Assembly: GCF_013155365.1 (NCBI RefSeq)
Contig: NZ_JABJRA010000002.1
Location: 310,001 to 374,000 of the forward strand
Origin: Nocardioides sp. zg-DK7169
GTDB taxonomy: Bacteria > Actinomycetota > Actinomycetes > Propionibacteriales > Nocardioidaceae
DNA: 64,000 bases
Reading direction: 5' to 3'
A program made the position numbers and the translations under genes. Position 1 is the stretch's first letter. Every line of letters starts with the position of its first letter. The notes under the pieces were generated by a model. It ran no database searches and was not told the DNA's origin. It worked only from the letters and a program-made list of their open reading frames with translations. Positions 24,430-33,948 of the stretch are shown piece after piece.

Positions 24430-25875
24430 ATGTCGATGTTCAAGTGGGATCTCGTCGATCCCGCGCCCGGCGAGGCCGTAGCACCGCACCAGCGCCTCGC
24501 CTGGGGCAAGACGGTGGGCCTCGGAGCCCAGCACGTCGTCGCGATGTTCGGGGCGACCTTCGTCTTCCCGATCATCATGGGCCTGAACGCCAACCTGGCG
24601 ATCATGATGAGCGGCATCGCGACGATCTGCTTCCTGCTCATCGTGAAGGGCAAGGTCCCCAGCTATCTCGGCACGTCCGCGGCGTTCGTCGGCGGCGCGG
24701 CCGCGATCTACGCCCAGCAGGGCGGACCCGCTGATGTCACCGGTGCGATCCTGGTCGCCGGCGTCGTGCTGGCCCTGGTCGGCCTGGTGATCCACTACTT
24801 CGGCGCCCGGGTGGTCAACGCCGTGCTGCCGCCGGTGGTCACCGGCGCCGTGGTGCTGCTGATCGGCTTCAACCTGGCGCCCGTCGCCACCGGGGTCTAC
24901 ATGCCCGCCGACCCGTGGGTCGCCATCATCACGATGACCGCGGTCATCGTGATGGCCGTCGGCCTGCGCGGCTTCGTCGGCCGCATCGCGATCTTCCTGG
25001 GCCTGCTCGTCGGCTACCTGCTCTCGTGGGTCTTCGACCTGCTGAGCGTGCCCGGCGTCGACGGCGACCGCGTGGACTGGAGCGGCGTCAAGGACGCGGC
25101 CTGGTTCGGATTCCCCAAGGAGACCGCCGAGGGCCTGGTCGGCAACCAGAACGAGCTGGGCAACCTGAGCGCCGTCGGCTGGCACCTGCCGAACTTCGAG
25201 CTCTCCTTCGTCCTGCTGGTGCTGCCCGCCGTCATCGCCCTGGTCGCCGAGAACGTCGGCCACGTCAAGGCCGTCGCCGAGATGACCAAGACCGACCTCG
25301 ACCCCATGGTCGGGCGTGCCGTGGCCGCGGACGGTGTCGGCACCGTCATCGCCACCAGCGTCGGCGGCTCGCCGACCACGACGTACGCCGAGAACATCGG
25401 CGTCATGGCCGCCACCCGGGTCTACTCCACGGCCGCCTACTTCGTGGCCGCGATCGTGGCCATCACCCTCGGCCTGGTGCCCAAGTTCGGCGCGATCATC
25501 AACGCGACCCCGCCGGCCGTCCTGGGCGGCATCACCCTGGTCCTGTACGGCATGATCGGCCTGCTCGGCGCGAAGATCTGGCGCGAGAACAACGTCGACT
25601 TCGCCAAGCCGCTCAACCTGGTCCCGATCGGCGCCGGCATCATCCTGGGCATCGTCCCGGAGAGCACGCTGCGCTTCAGCGACGACTTCGCGCTGACCGG
25701 CATCGCCCTCGGCACGGTCGTCGTGGTCGCCGGGTACCACCTCGCCCGGATGGTCGCCCCGCCGGAGCACCGGGTGCCCGACGTGGCGCCCGCCCACCCC
25801 GTCCCCCCGGTCCCGGGCCAGCCCATCGAGGCGCCCCAGGACCAGCACACGCACAAGGGAGCCCACGCCGAGTGA
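24430..25875 (+). CDS. Uracil-xanthine permease (NCS2 family)
   Basis: 481 residues with about 12-14 hydrophobic helices. It is a cation symporter of nucleobases such as uracil, xanthine or urate. Family segments are LGAQHVVAMFGATFVFPIIMGLN in pieces, SYLGTSAAFVGGAAAI, the substrate-site helix VALVAENVGHVKAVAEMT and TSVGGSPTTTYAENIGVMAATR. The substrate cannot be settled from the sequence alone. The C-terminal 45 residues are a Pro/His-rich tail. It starts the operon; the next gene begins inside its stop codon. Confidence 0.9.
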   Translation: MSMFKWDLVDPAPGEAVAPHQRLAWGKTVGLGAQHVVAMFGATFVFPIIMGLNANLAIMMSGIATICFLLIVKGKVPSYLGTSAAFVGGAAAIYAQQGGPADVTGAILVAGVVLALVGLVIHYFGARVVNAVLPPVVTGAVVLLIGFNLAPVATGVYMPADPWVAIITMTAVIVMAVGLRGFVGRIAIFLGLLVGYLLSWVFDLLSVPGVDGDRVDWSGVKDAAWFGFPKETAEGLVGNQNELGNLSAVGWHLPNFELSFVLLVLPAVIALVAENVGHVKAVAEMTKTDLDPMVGRAVAADGVGTVIATSVGGSPTTTYAENIGVMAATRVYSTAAYFVAAIVAITLGLVPKFGAIINATPPAVLGGITLVLYGMIGLLGAKIWRENNVDFAKPLNLVPIGAGIILGIVPESTLRFSDDFALTGIALGTVVVVAGYHLARMVAPPEHRVPDVAPAHPVPPVPGQPIEAPQDQHTHKGAHAE

Positions 25876-26687
25876 AGCCTGCACCGTTCGCGTACCACCG
25901 ACCGACGACCCTCGCCGAGGCCCTGGAGACCCTCGCCGGCGAGAGCTACGCGAAGGTACTCGCGGGCGGACAGAGCCTGGTGCCGCTGCTCTCGATGCGC
26001 ATCGCGGCACCCCAGGCGCTGGTCGACATCAACGCGCTCCCCGGCCTCGACACCATCGAGGTGTCCGAGGCCGGGGTCCGTGTCGGCGCCCTGGTGCGCC
26101 ACGCCGACCTGCTCGCCGACCCCGACGTACGACGGGTGCAGCCACTGGTCCCCGCGGCCCTGGCGCACGTCGCACACCCGACGATCCGCAACCGCGGCAC
26201 CACCGTCGGGTCGATCGTGCACGCCGACGCCGCCGCCGAGATGCCCGTCGTGCTGAGCCTGCTCGGCGGCTCGGTGGAGGCCGCCTCCAGCACCGGCACC
26301 CGCACGATCCCGGCCGACGAGCTGTTCCTCGGCCCCCTGGAGTCCGCGCTGCGGCCCGACGAGATCGCGACCTCGGCGTTCTTCCCCGCGCTGCCCGCCG
26401 GGGCCGGGGTCGCCTTCGAGGAGATCTCGCGGCGCCAGGGCGACTACGCCCTGGCCGGCGTCGCCGTGGTCGTCCACGGCGACAGCGTGCGCGCGGGCTT
26501 CGTGTCGGTGAGCGACGTCCCCACGGTCGTCGACCTCACCGGCGTCCCTGACGACGGGCTGGGCGAGGCCGCACTGGCGCACCTCGACCCCGCCGACGAC
26601 ATCCATGCCACCGCCGACTACCGCGCACAGCTGGTGCGCACCCTGGTCCGGCGCGTGGTCACCAAGGCTCGGGAGGCTGCGGCATGA
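25872..26687 (+). CDS. Molybdenum hydroxylase, FAD-binding subunit (CoxM/XdhB type)
   Basis: 271 residues. KVLAGGQSLVPLLSMR (residues about 30-45) and TIRNRGTTVGSIVHAD (about 100-115) are the two flavin pyrophosphate-binding loops of the CO dehydrogenase/xanthine dehydrogenase medium subunit. FEEISRRQGDYALAGVAV follows. It passes electrons from the iron-sulfur subunit to an acceptor. The GTG start overlaps the permease stop (GTGA) and the end overlaps the next gene, so the order is M-S-L as in the cox family. Confidence 0.92.
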   Translation: MKPAPFAYHRPTTLAEALETLAGESYAKVLAGGQSLVPLLSMRIAAPQALVDINALPGLDTIEVSEAGVRVGALVRHADLLADPDVRRVQPLVPAALAHVAHPTIRNRGTTVGSIVHADAAAEMPVVLSLLGGSVEAASSTGTRTIPADELFLGPLESALRPDEIATSAFFPALPAGAGVAFEEISRRQGDYALAGVAVVVHGDSVRAGFVSVSDVPTVVDLTGVPDDGLGEAALAHLDPADDIHATADYRAQLVRTLVRRVVTKAREAAA

Positions 26688-27208
26688 GCGAGGAACTGCA
26701 CCGGATCAGGTTGAGCGTCAACGGGGTCACCCGGGAGGCGGAGGTGCCGGCGCGCCGGCTGCTCTCCGACGCGCTGCGCCACGACCTGGGCCTCACCGGC
26801 ACCCACGTGGGCTGCGAGCACGGCGTCTGCGGGGCGTGCACCGTCCTGGTCGACGGGCGCCCGGTGCGGGCCTGCCTGATGTTCGCGGTCTCCGCCGTCG
26901 ACACCGAGATCACCACCGTCGAGGGGCTGACCCGCGAGGACGGCTCGCTCGGGCCGGTCCAGCAGGCGTTCGCCGAGTGCCACGGCCTGCAGTGCGGCTT
27001 CTGCACCCCGGGCTTCCTCACCACCGTCACCGCCTGCCTGCGCGAGAACCCCGACCCCAGCCACGAGGAGGCCCGCGAGATGGTCGCGGGCAACCTGTGC
27101 CGCTGCACCGGCTACCAGAACATCGTCAAGGCGGTCGAGCGGGCCGCCGAGATCGCGCGCGCCGAGGAGACCCCGTCCGAGGCCCGCCCGGAGGAGGTGT
27201 CCCGGTGA
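26684..27208 (+). CDS. Molybdenum hydroxylase, 2Fe-2S subunit (CoxS/XdhC type)
   Basis: 174 residues. The plant-type 2Fe-2S site is GCEHGVCGACTVLVDG with a fourth Cys in VRACLMF; the second cluster is LQCGFCTPGF and LCRCTGYQNIV. It carries electrons from the molybdenum site to the FAD subunit. It overlaps both neighbours by four bases (ATGA, GTGA). The C-terminal 20 residues are acidic and extra. Confidence 0.94.
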   Translation: MSEELHRIRLSVNGVTREAEVPARRLLSDALRHDLGLTGTHVGCEHGVCGACTVLVDGRPVRACLMFAVSAVDTEITTVEGLTREDGSLGPVQQAFAECHGLQCGFCTPGFLTTVTACLRENPDPSHEEAREMVAGNLCRCTGYQNIVKAVERAAEIARAEETPSEARPEEVSR

Positions 27209-29595
27209 CCACCAAGCTGATGGGCCAGAAGGTCCAGCGGACCGAGGACCAGCGCTTCCTGCGCGGCCAGGGCCGCTACGTCGACGACGTGCACGCCGAC
27301 CCCTCGACGCTGCACGCCGCGGTGCTGCGCAGCCCGCACGCCCACGCCCGGATCGTCGACATCGACATGTCCGACGTCCTCGACGTCGAGGGCGTCCACC
27401 TGGTCTGGACCCACGAGGACCTCGGCTCGCTGTCCCCGGAGCTGGCCGAGCCGCTCCCGCTGCTGATCCCGCACCCCGACCTCACCCAGGGCCGCACCCA
27501 GTACGCCCTGGCGCGCGAGGAGGTGAACTACGTCGGCGAGGCGGTCGCCTTCGTCGTCGCCGAGGACCGCTACATCGCCGAGGACGCACTGGACCGGATC
27601 AAGGTGACCTGGGAGGTGCTGCCGGCGGTCGTCGGCATCGAGGCCTCCCGCGCCGCCGAGCACCTGGTCCACGAGGACGTGCCCGACAACGTCGGCGCGC
27701 GCAGCGAGCAGAACACCGGCGACGTCGAGGCGGCGCTCGCCCGGGCCCCGCACCGCCTCCAGCTCGAGCTCGACATCGAGCGCAGCGCCTGCACCCCGCT
27801 CGAGGGACGCGGCACCGTCGCGCGCTGGGACGCCGACACCAACCGGCTCCAGGTGTGGACCTCCACCCAGACCTCCACCGGCGTGCGCGCCGCCATCGCG
27901 GTCAAGCTCGGCCTCGACCTGGGCCAGGTCGACGTGATCACCCCCGACGTCGGCGGCGGCTTCGGCGTCAAGGTGATGCACCCCTGGCCCGAGGAGCTCC
28001 TCGTCCCGGCCGCGGCCCGCCTGCTCGGGCGCACCGTGAAGTTCACCGAGGACCGACGCGAGCACTTCATCTCCTCCGCGCACGAGCGCGGCCAGGTGCA
28101 GCACATCGACGTCGGCTTCGACGACGAGGGCCGCATCGTCGGCCTGGACGTGATGTTCTGGCACGACCACGGCGCCTACACGCCGTACGGCCTGATCGTC
28201 CCGATCATCACCTCGACCCAGCTGCTCGGGCCCTACAAGCCCGAGGTCTACCGGGTCGTCTTCGAGTCGATCTACACCAACACCGTCATCGTCACGCCGT
28301 ACCGCGGCGCGGGCCGCCCGCAGGGCTGCTTCGCCATGGAGCGCACGATGGACAAGATCGCGGCGTACCTGGGCAAGGACCGCACCGAGGTGCGCGCCGC
28401 CAACTTCATCCAGCCCGACGAGTTCCCCTTCGACCAGGGCCTGATCTTCCAGGACGGCCGGGAGCTGGAGTACGACTCCGGCGACTACCCCGCCTCGCTG
28501 GAGAAGCTGAAGAAGCTGATCGGCTGGGAGGAGTTCCCCGCGCTGCGCGAGGAGCTCGCCGCCCAGGGCCGCACCGTCGGGATCGGCCTGGCCTGCTACG
28601 TCGAGGGCACCGGCGTCGGCCCCTACGAGGGCGCGCACGTGCACATCGAGACCAGCGGCAAGGTCAAGGTCGCCACCGGCCTGACCACCCAGGGCCAGGG
28701 GCACGCCACCGTCTTCGCCCAGCTCGTCGCCGACGAGCTCGGGGTGCGCTTCGAGGACGTCGAGGTGGTCACCGGCGACACCCGTCGGATGCCGTACGCC
28801 GTGGGCACCTTCGCCTCGCGCGCCGCGGTGATGAGCGGCTCGGCGATCCACCTGGCCGCGAAGCGGGCCAAGGAGAAGGCGCTGCGGATCGCCTCCGACG
28901 CCCTCGAGGTCGACGAGGCCGACCTGGAGATCGTCGAGGGGGTCGTGCGGGTCAAGGGCTCGCCGGAGAGCCGGCTGGACCTGGGCACCATCGCGGTGCT
29001 GTCCAACCCGCTGCGCTACGCCTTCGACGAGGCGTCCAAGGCCGCCACCCAGTTCGCGGTCGGGGACCCCGGCAAGCCGCCGGTCGCCGAGGACGACGAG
29101 CCCGGCCTGGAGGGCAAGGACTTCTACAGCCCCCAGCGCGCGACGTTCGCCTCCGGCATGCACGCCGCGATCGTGGAGACCGACCCGGACACCGCCGAGG
29201 TCACGATCTTGAAGTACGCCGTGGTCCACGACTGCGGCCACCTGATCAACCCGATGATCGTCGAGGGCCAGATCCACGGCGGCGTGGCACAGGGGATCGG
29301 GGGAGCGCTCTACGAGCGGATGGCCTACGACCCGTCCGGGCAGCTGCTCAATGCCTCCTTCATGGACTTCCTGATGCCCTACGTCACCGAGATCCCCGAC
29401 GGCATCGACATCGACCACCTCGAGACGCCGAGCCCGCTCAACCCGCTCGGCATCAAGGGCGCGGGCGAGGCCGGGGTCATCCCGGTCAGCGCGGTCGTGG
29501 CGGCCGCGATCGAGGACGCCGAGGGCTTCCCGATCACCGCCATGCCCATCTCGCCCTCCGACCTCCACACCCTGCGTCAGGAGCACACCTCGTGA
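27205..29595 (+). CDS. Molybdenum hydroxylase, large molybdopterin subunit
   Basis: 796 residues, full length for the CoxL/XdhA type. It hydroxylates an aromatic N-heterocycle or similar substrate at the Mo-cofactor. The active-site loop reads TPYRGAGRPQGCFAMER, not the AYRCSFR loop of true CO dehydrogenase, so it is not an aerobic CO oxidiser. TPDVGGGFGVK, TGLTTQGQGHATVFAQ and the end GIKGAGEAGVIPV with the catalytic Glu are present. Beside a uracil/xanthine permease and a barbiturase system, xanthine or uracil/thymine dehydrogenase are the best candidate activities. Confidence 0.9.
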   Translation: MTTKLMGQKVQRTEDQRFLRGQGRYVDDVHADPSTLHAAVLRSPHAHARIVDIDMSDVLDVEGVHLVWTHEDLGSLSPELAEPLPLLIPHPDLTQGRTQYALAREEVNYVGEAVAFVVAEDRYIAEDALDRIKVTWEVLPAVVGIEASRAAEHLVHEDVPDNVGARSEQNTGDVEAALARAPHRLQLELDIERSACTPLEGRGTVARWDADTNRLQVWTSTQTSTGVRAAIAVKLGLDLGQVDVITPDVGGGFGVKVMHPWPEELLVPAAARLLGRTVKFTEDRREHFISSAHERGQVQHIDVGFDDEGRIVGLDVMFWHDHGAYTPYGLIVPIITSTQLLGPYKPEVYRVVFESIYTNTVIVTPYRGAGRPQGCFAMERTMDKIAAYLGKDRTEVRAANFIQPDEFPFDQGLIFQDGRELEYDSGDYPASLEKLKKLIGWEEFPALREELAAQGRTVGIGLACYVEGTGVGPYEGAHVHIETSGKVKVATGLTTQGQGHATVFAQLVADELGVRFEDVEVVTGDTRRMPYAVGTFASRAAVMSGSAIHLAAKRAKEKALRIASDALEVDEADLEIVEGVVRVKGSPESRLDLGTIAVLSNPLRYAFDEASKAATQFAVGDPGKPPVAEDDEPGLEGKDFYSPQRATFASGMHAAIVETDPDTAEVTILKYAVVHDCGHLINPMIVEGQIHGGVAQGIGGALYERMAYDPSGQLLNASFMDFLMPYVTEIPDGIDIDHLETPSPLNPLGIKGAGEAGVIPVSAVVAAAIEDAEGFPITAMPISPSDLHTLRQEHTS

Positions 29596-30263
29596 AGATC
29601 GCCGGTTCCAACATCATCGCCGCACCCGTGGAGCGGGTCTGGGACTCCCTGCTCGACCCGGCCGTCCTGGTCGCCACCATCCCGGGCTGCGAGCGGCTCG
29701 TCGCCACCGGCGAGAACGCCTACGACATGACCGTGACCGCCGGCGTCGGCGCGATCAAGGGCACCTACACCGGCACCTGCCGGCTCTCCGACCTCGACCA
29801 GCACCAGTCGCTGACCATGCACCTGCGCGGAAGCGGCGCCCCCGGCACCGTCGACGCGGCCGTCGCGGTCCGCTTCACCGCGACCGACGGCGGCACCGAG
29901 GTCGCCTACGAGGCCGACGCCACCGTCGGCGGCATGGTCGGGGGCGTGGGGCAGCGGATGCTGACCAGCGTCTCGAAGCGGATGGCCGCGGAGTTCTTCG
30001 GCAACGTCGAGAAGGCGATCACCTCCGGCCTGCCGACCGCGACTCCGGCCGCCGCGCCTGCCGCCCCGGGTGCGCCGGTCGCCGCCGAGCCGGGCGCCCC
30101 CGCGGCGACGGCCCCCGCCGCCCAGCCCGGCGTCTTCACCGCCCCCGCCAAGGCCGGGGCGGCGGCCGGGTCCTCGGAGGAGTTCCTGCGCGGCATCGGC
30201 GTCGGCGCCGGCCTGGTGCTCGTCGGCGTGCTCGCCGGGGCGCTGCTCGGGCGTCGCCGGTGA
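29592..30263 (+). CDS. CoxG-like SRPBCC protein with C-terminal membrane anchor
   Basis: 223 residues. The N-terminal 150 residues are an SRPBCC/CoxG domain: AAPVERVWDSLLDPAVLVATIPGCE and VGAIKGTYTG are its usual segments. A 50-residue Ala/Pro-rich linker leads to one helix (IGVGAGLVLVGVLAGALLG) and an Arg tail, a tail anchor in the membrane. In carboxydotrophs CoxG attaches the Mo-hydroxylase to the membrane; the same role is likely here. The GTG start overlaps the large-subunit stop. Confidence 0.87.
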   Translation: MKIAGSNIIAAPVERVWDSLLDPAVLVATIPGCERLVATGENAYDMTVTAGVGAIKGTYTGTCRLSDLDQHQSLTMHLRGSGAPGTVDAAVAVRFTATDGGTEVAYEADATVGGMVGGVGQRMLTSVSKRMAAEFFGNVEKAITSGLPTATPAAAPAAPGAPVAAEPGAPAATAPAAQPGVFTAPAKAGAAAGSSEEFLRGIGVGAGLVLVGVLAGALLGRRR

Positions 30264-31651
30264 CCGACCTGGGCGTGGACTCGCCGGCCCGCGACATGCT
30301 CGCCGCGCTGCGTGCGCGCAGCATCTCCGCCCGCGAGCTGCTCGAGCTCCACCTGGCCCGGATCGAGGAGCGCAACCCCGAGATCAACGCGATCGTCTCC
30401 CTCGACGCCGAGCGCGCCCGCGCCTCGGCCGCCGAGGCCGACCAGGCGCTGGCTCGCGGCGAGGAGGTCGGCCCGCTGCACGGCCTGCCGTTCGCGGTGA
30501 AGGACACCCACGCGGTGGGCGGCTGGCGCACGACGTACGGCTCCCGGCTCTTCGCCGACCACGTCCCGGACGCCGACGAGCTGATCGTCGAGCGGGTACG
30601 CCGTGCCGGCGTGGTGCTGCTGGGCAAGACCAACGTGCCGGAGTTCGCCGCCGGCTCGCACACCTTCAACCGGGTCTTCGGCGTCACCCGCAACCCGCAC
30701 GACCCCGGCCGCTCCGCCGGCGGGTCGAGCGGGGGAGCCGCGGCGGCGCTGGCCTCCGGGATGGTGCCGCTCGCCGACGGCTCCGACATGGGCGGCTCGC
30801 TGCGCAACCCCGCGTCGTTCTGCGGGGTCGTGGGGCTGCGGCCCAGCACCGGGCGGGTCCCGGAGTGGCCGCTGTACAACCAGTGGGAGTCCACCTCGAC
30901 CGGCGGGCCGATGGCGCGCGACGTGCGCGACCTGGCGCTGCTGCTCGGGGTGCTCGCCGGGCCCGACCCGCGCGCGCCGCTGGCGCTGCGCGAGCCCGGA
31001 TCGGTCTTCGCCGAGCCGCTCGCGGGCAGCCTCCAGGGGCTGCGGGTGGCGCTCTCGGTGGACCTGGGCGGCGCCTTCGAGGTTGACCACGAGGTGGCCC
31101 GCGTGGTGCGCGAGTCCGCCGCGGTGTGGACCGCCGGCGGGGCGCACGTCGAGGACGCCCACCCCGACCTGCGCGAGGCCGACGACACCTTCCGCACCCT
31201 GCGCGCGTGGCACTTCCAGGCCAAGCTCGGCCCGCTGCACGCCGCGCACCCCGGGGAGCTCAAGGAGTCGCTGGCCGCGAACATCGAGGCCGGCGCGCCC
31301 CTGACCGGCGCCGACGTGGCCCGCGCCTACACCCAGCGCACCACGCTCGCCGAGCGGATGCGCGTCTTCTTCGAGCACCACGACGTGCTGGTGCTGCCGG
31401 TCTCCCAGGTGCCGCCGTTCCCGGTGGACCAGGAGTACCCGGCCGACATCAACGGTCGGGCCCAGGAGACCTACCTGGACTGGATGCGCTCGGCGTACTT
31501 CATCACCGTCACCGGCTGCCCGGCCATCTCCCTGCCCGCCGGCCGCACGGCCGAGGGCCTGCCGGTCGGCATCCAGGTGGTCGCCCCGCACGGTGGGGAG
31601 CGCCGCCTGCTCGAGATCGCCGCCGCCTTCGAGGACCGCCAGCGCGGCTGA
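30260..31651 (+). CDS. Amidase (amidase signature family)
   Basis: 463 residues. The Ser-cisSer-Lys triad is visible: Lys in LPFAVKDTH, the cis-Ser in RSAGGSSGGAAAALASG and the nucleophile Ser in GSDMGGSLRNPASFCG. It overlaps CoxG by four bases and is the last gene of the permease-hydroxylase operon. The family hydrolyses C-N amide bonds. In Rhodococcus an amidase-type ureidomalonase follows barbiturase in oxidative pyrimidine breakdown, so that activity is a candidate; other ureido or amide substrates are possible. Confidence 0.88.
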   Translation: MTDLGVDSPARDMLAALRARSISARELLELHLARIEERNPEINAIVSLDAERARASAAEADQALARGEEVGPLHGLPFAVKDTHAVGGWRTTYGSRLFADHVPDADELIVERVRRAGVVLLGKTNVPEFAAGSHTFNRVFGVTRNPHDPGRSAGGSSGGAAAALASGMVPLADGSDMGGSLRNPASFCGVVGLRPSTGRVPEWPLYNQWESTSTGGPMARDVRDLALLLGVLAGPDPRAPLALREPGSVFAEPLAGSLQGLRVALSVDLGGAFEVDHEVARVVRESAAVWTAGGAHVEDAHPDLREADDTFRTLRAWHFQAKLGPLHAAHPGELKESLAANIEAGAPLTGADVARAYTQRTTLAERMRVFFEHHDVLVLPVSQVPPFPVDQEYPADINGRAQETYLDWMRSAYFITVTGCPAISLPAGRTAEGLPVGIQVVAPHGGERRLLEIAAAFEDRQRG

Positions 31652-31669
31652 CCTCCCCCCCCCGGCGAG

Positions 31670-31729
31670 ATAGTCCGCCACACCACTGTCGCGTGTCGCT
31701 CGATTCGCGACAGTGGTGTGGCGGACTAT
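31670..31729. terminator. 24-bp perfect hairpin after the amidase operon
   Basis: Bases 31670-31693 pair without mismatch with 31706-31729 around a 12-base loop. It follows a run of nine C (31655-31663). Its position fits a terminator, but the stem is unusually long and of mixed base content, so it could also be a REP-like element. Confidence 0.65.
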
Positions 31730-31756
31730 TCGGCGTTCGGGCACCGCTCCGCCCCG

Positions 31757-31773
31757 TGGCAACATCTGCCCGA
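31757..31773. promoter_or_regulatory. GGCA-N5-TGCC site before hydantoinase A
   Basis: TGGCAACATCTGCCCGA is nearly the same as the site before the carbamate kinase gene (GGCAACACCTGCC). A second inverted repeat, GTCGG-CAACTT-CCGAC, lies at 31787-31802, about 40 bases before the start codon. Confidence 0.55.
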
Positions 31774-31839
31774 GAAATCCCGATCCGTCGGCAACTTCCG
31801 ACATGGCTCGAGTGGTACGCCGCGGGATTGAATCGAGCC

Positions 31840-33948
31840 ATGCCCGACGCGACGACCCCAGCGCAGCGCCGGATCCGGATCGGCATCGACACCGGTGGCA
31901 CGTTCACCGATGTCGTGGCCCTCGACGAGGATTCCGGCGACCTGGTCACCACCAAGACCCCGTCCACCCCCAGCAACCCGGCCGACGGCTTCATGGCCGG
32001 CATCGAGAAGGTCCTCGGCCTGCTCGGCCTGCCCCAGGGCCAGGGCGACGCCATCGCCGCGGTCAGCCACGGCACCACCGTCGCCACGAACCAGCTGCTC
32101 GAGGGCAAGGTGGACCGGCTCGGGTTCATCACCAACACCGGCTACGAGGCGATGCTCGAGATCGCCCGCCAGTCCGTGCCCGACGGCTACGGCAACTCCT
32201 ACTTCTGGGTCAAGCCCGACCGGATCGTGCCCCGGGACCTGGTCCAGGGCGTCGAGGGCCGCCTCGACTTCACCGGCGAGGAGGTGCGCCCCTTCGACGA
32301 GGAGGGTGCGCGCCGCGTGGCCCGCTGGTTCCGCGACCGCGGCATCAACACCCTCGGCGTGTGCTTCCTGCACGCCTACGCCAACCCCGACCACGAGGAG
32401 CGCATGCGCCGCGTGCTCGCCGAGGAGCACCCCGACGCGGTGGTCTCGGTCAGCAGCGAGGTGCTGCGCGAGTACCGCGAGTACGAGCGCGCGATGACCA
32501 CCCTGGTCGACGCCGCCGTCAAGCCGCGGCTCTCGGCGTACGTCACCAACATCGCCCAGCGGCTGAACTCCTACGCCGGCGAGCGCCCGGTGCCGTTCTA
32601 CGTGATGAAGTCCAACGGCGGCGTGCTCTCCGCGGCCGAGGTCGTGCACCAGCCGATCACCACCGTGCTCTCCGGTCCCGCGGCCGGCGCGCTCGGCGCC
32701 GCGCTGATCGCCCAGGTCGCCGGCTTCGACAAGGTGCTCACCAGCGACGGCGGCGGCACCTCCACCGACGTCTCGGTCGTCATCGACGGCGAGCCGACGC
32801 TCACCACCGAGGGCTCGGTCGGCGCGTTCCCCTCCAAGATCCCGATGATCGACGTGGTCACCGTGGGTGCCGGCGGCGGCTCGATCGCCTGGCTCTCCCC
32901 GGAGGGCACCCTCAAGGTCGGCCCGCACTCGGCCGGCGCCGACCCGGGCCCGCTGTGCTACGGCAAGGGCGGCACCGAGGTGACCATCACCGACGCCCAC
33001 GTGTTCCTGGGGCGCATCCCCCCGCACCTGCTCGGCGGGGAGATCCCGCTGGACGTCGAGGCCGCCCGCGCCGGCATCGAGAGCCTCGCGAAGGAGCTCG
33101 GGCTCACCCCGGAGGCCTGCGCCAGCGGCATCCTCGAGATCTCCGCGTGGAACCAGGCCAACGCGCTGCGCCAGGTCACCGTCAAGCGCGGCCTCGACGT
33201 CCGCGACTTCGCCCTGGTCACCTTCGGCGGCTCCGGCTCGCTGCTGCTGTGCCGGCTGATGGACGTGCTCGGCATCCCGACCGTCCTGGTGCCGCCGAAC
33301 CCGGGCAACGTCTCGGCGTTCGGCCTGCTCACCGTGGACGTGAAGAACGACTACGTGCAGACCCACGTGCGCCTCGCCGAGGCGCTCGACCCGGCCACCG
33401 TCACCGGCGTGTACGACGAGCTCAGCGGCCAGGCCGCCGTGGCGCTCGAGGGCGAGGGCTTCGGCCCGGAGGTGCGCTCCTTCGTGCGCACCGCCGACCT
33501 GCGCTACTTCGGCCAGGCCTTCGAGGTGCGCGTCCCGGTCCCCGAGGGCGACCTCGACGACGCTGCGCTCCAGCAGGTCGCCGACGCCTTCCACGCCGAG
33601 CACCGTGCGCTCTACGGCTACGACTTCTCCACCGACCCCAGCCAGCAGGTGGAGTGGGTCAACCTGCGGGTCTCGGGCATCGGCCCGATCAAGCGCCCGG
33701 AGATCCCGCGCCACGAGCTCGGCGACGGCGCCCCCGGCACCGAGAAGGGCCGCCGCGGGGTCTGCTTCGACGCCGAGGCCGGCCACGTCGACACCCCGGT
33801 GCTCTGGCGCCCCGACCTGGTCCCCGGCACCGTCGTGCAGGGTCCGGCGATCATCGAGGAGTTCGGCTCCACCGTGCCGCTGCACCCGGGCTTCTCGGCC
33901 CGCGTCGACGAGCACCTCAACATCATCGTCACGAGGGAGAGCAACTGA
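31840..33948 (+). CDS. Hydantoinase A / oxoprolinase-type ATPase subunit
   Basis: 702 residues. The start RIRIGIDTGGTFTDVVALD is the phosphate-binding loop of the hydantoinase/oxoprolinase/acetone carboxylase family, and GGGTSTDVSVV and AGGGSIAWLSPEG are later actin-like ATP motifs. Such subunits use ATP to activate an amide or lactam carbonyl of hydantoin, N-methylhydantoin, oxoproline or ketones. The substrate here is open; a cyclic ureide fits the neighbourhood. The ATG at 31840 has no strong ribosome site. It overlaps the B subunit start by one base. Confidence 0.9.
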   Translation: MPDATTPAQRRIRIGIDTGGTFTDVVALDEDSGDLVTTKTPSTPSNPADGFMAGIEKVLGLLGLPQGQGDAIAAVSHGTTVATNQLLEGKVDRLGFITNTGYEAMLEIARQSVPDGYGNSYFWVKPDRIVPRDLVQGVEGRLDFTGEEVRPFDEEGARRVARWFRDRGINTLGVCFLHAYANPDHEERMRRVLAEEHPDAVVSVSSEVLREYREYERAMTTLVDAAVKPRLSAYVTNIAQRLNSYAGERPVPFYVMKSNGGVLSAAEVVHQPITTVLSGPAAGALGAALIAQVAGFDKVLTSDGGGTSTDVSVVIDGEPTLTTEGSVGAFPSKIPMIDVVTVGAGGGSIAWLSPEGTLKVGPHSAGADPGPLCYGKGGTEVTITDAHVFLGRIPPHLLGGEIPLDVEAARAGIESLAKELGLTPEACASGILEISAWNQANALRQVTVKRGLDVRDFALVTFGGSGSLLLCRLMDVLGIPTVLVPPNPGNVSAFGLLTVDVKNDYVQTHVRLAEALDPATVTGVYDELSGQAAVALEGEGFGPEVRSFVRTADLRYFGQAFEVRVPVPEGDLDDAALQQVADAFHAEHRALYGYDFSTDPSQQVEWVNLRVSGIGPIKRPEIPRHELGDGAPGTEKGRRGVCFDAEAGHVDTPVLWRPDLVPGTVVQGPAIIEEFGSTVPLHPGFSARVDEHLNIIVTRESN

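Noticed and set aside
26605..30263. CO dehydrogenase (cox) operon
   Set aside because: The large subunit lacks the AYRCSFR loop and coxDEF are missing.
31655..31663. Nine-C run as a phase-variation tract
   Set aside because: It lies after the amidase stop codon and changes no reading frame.
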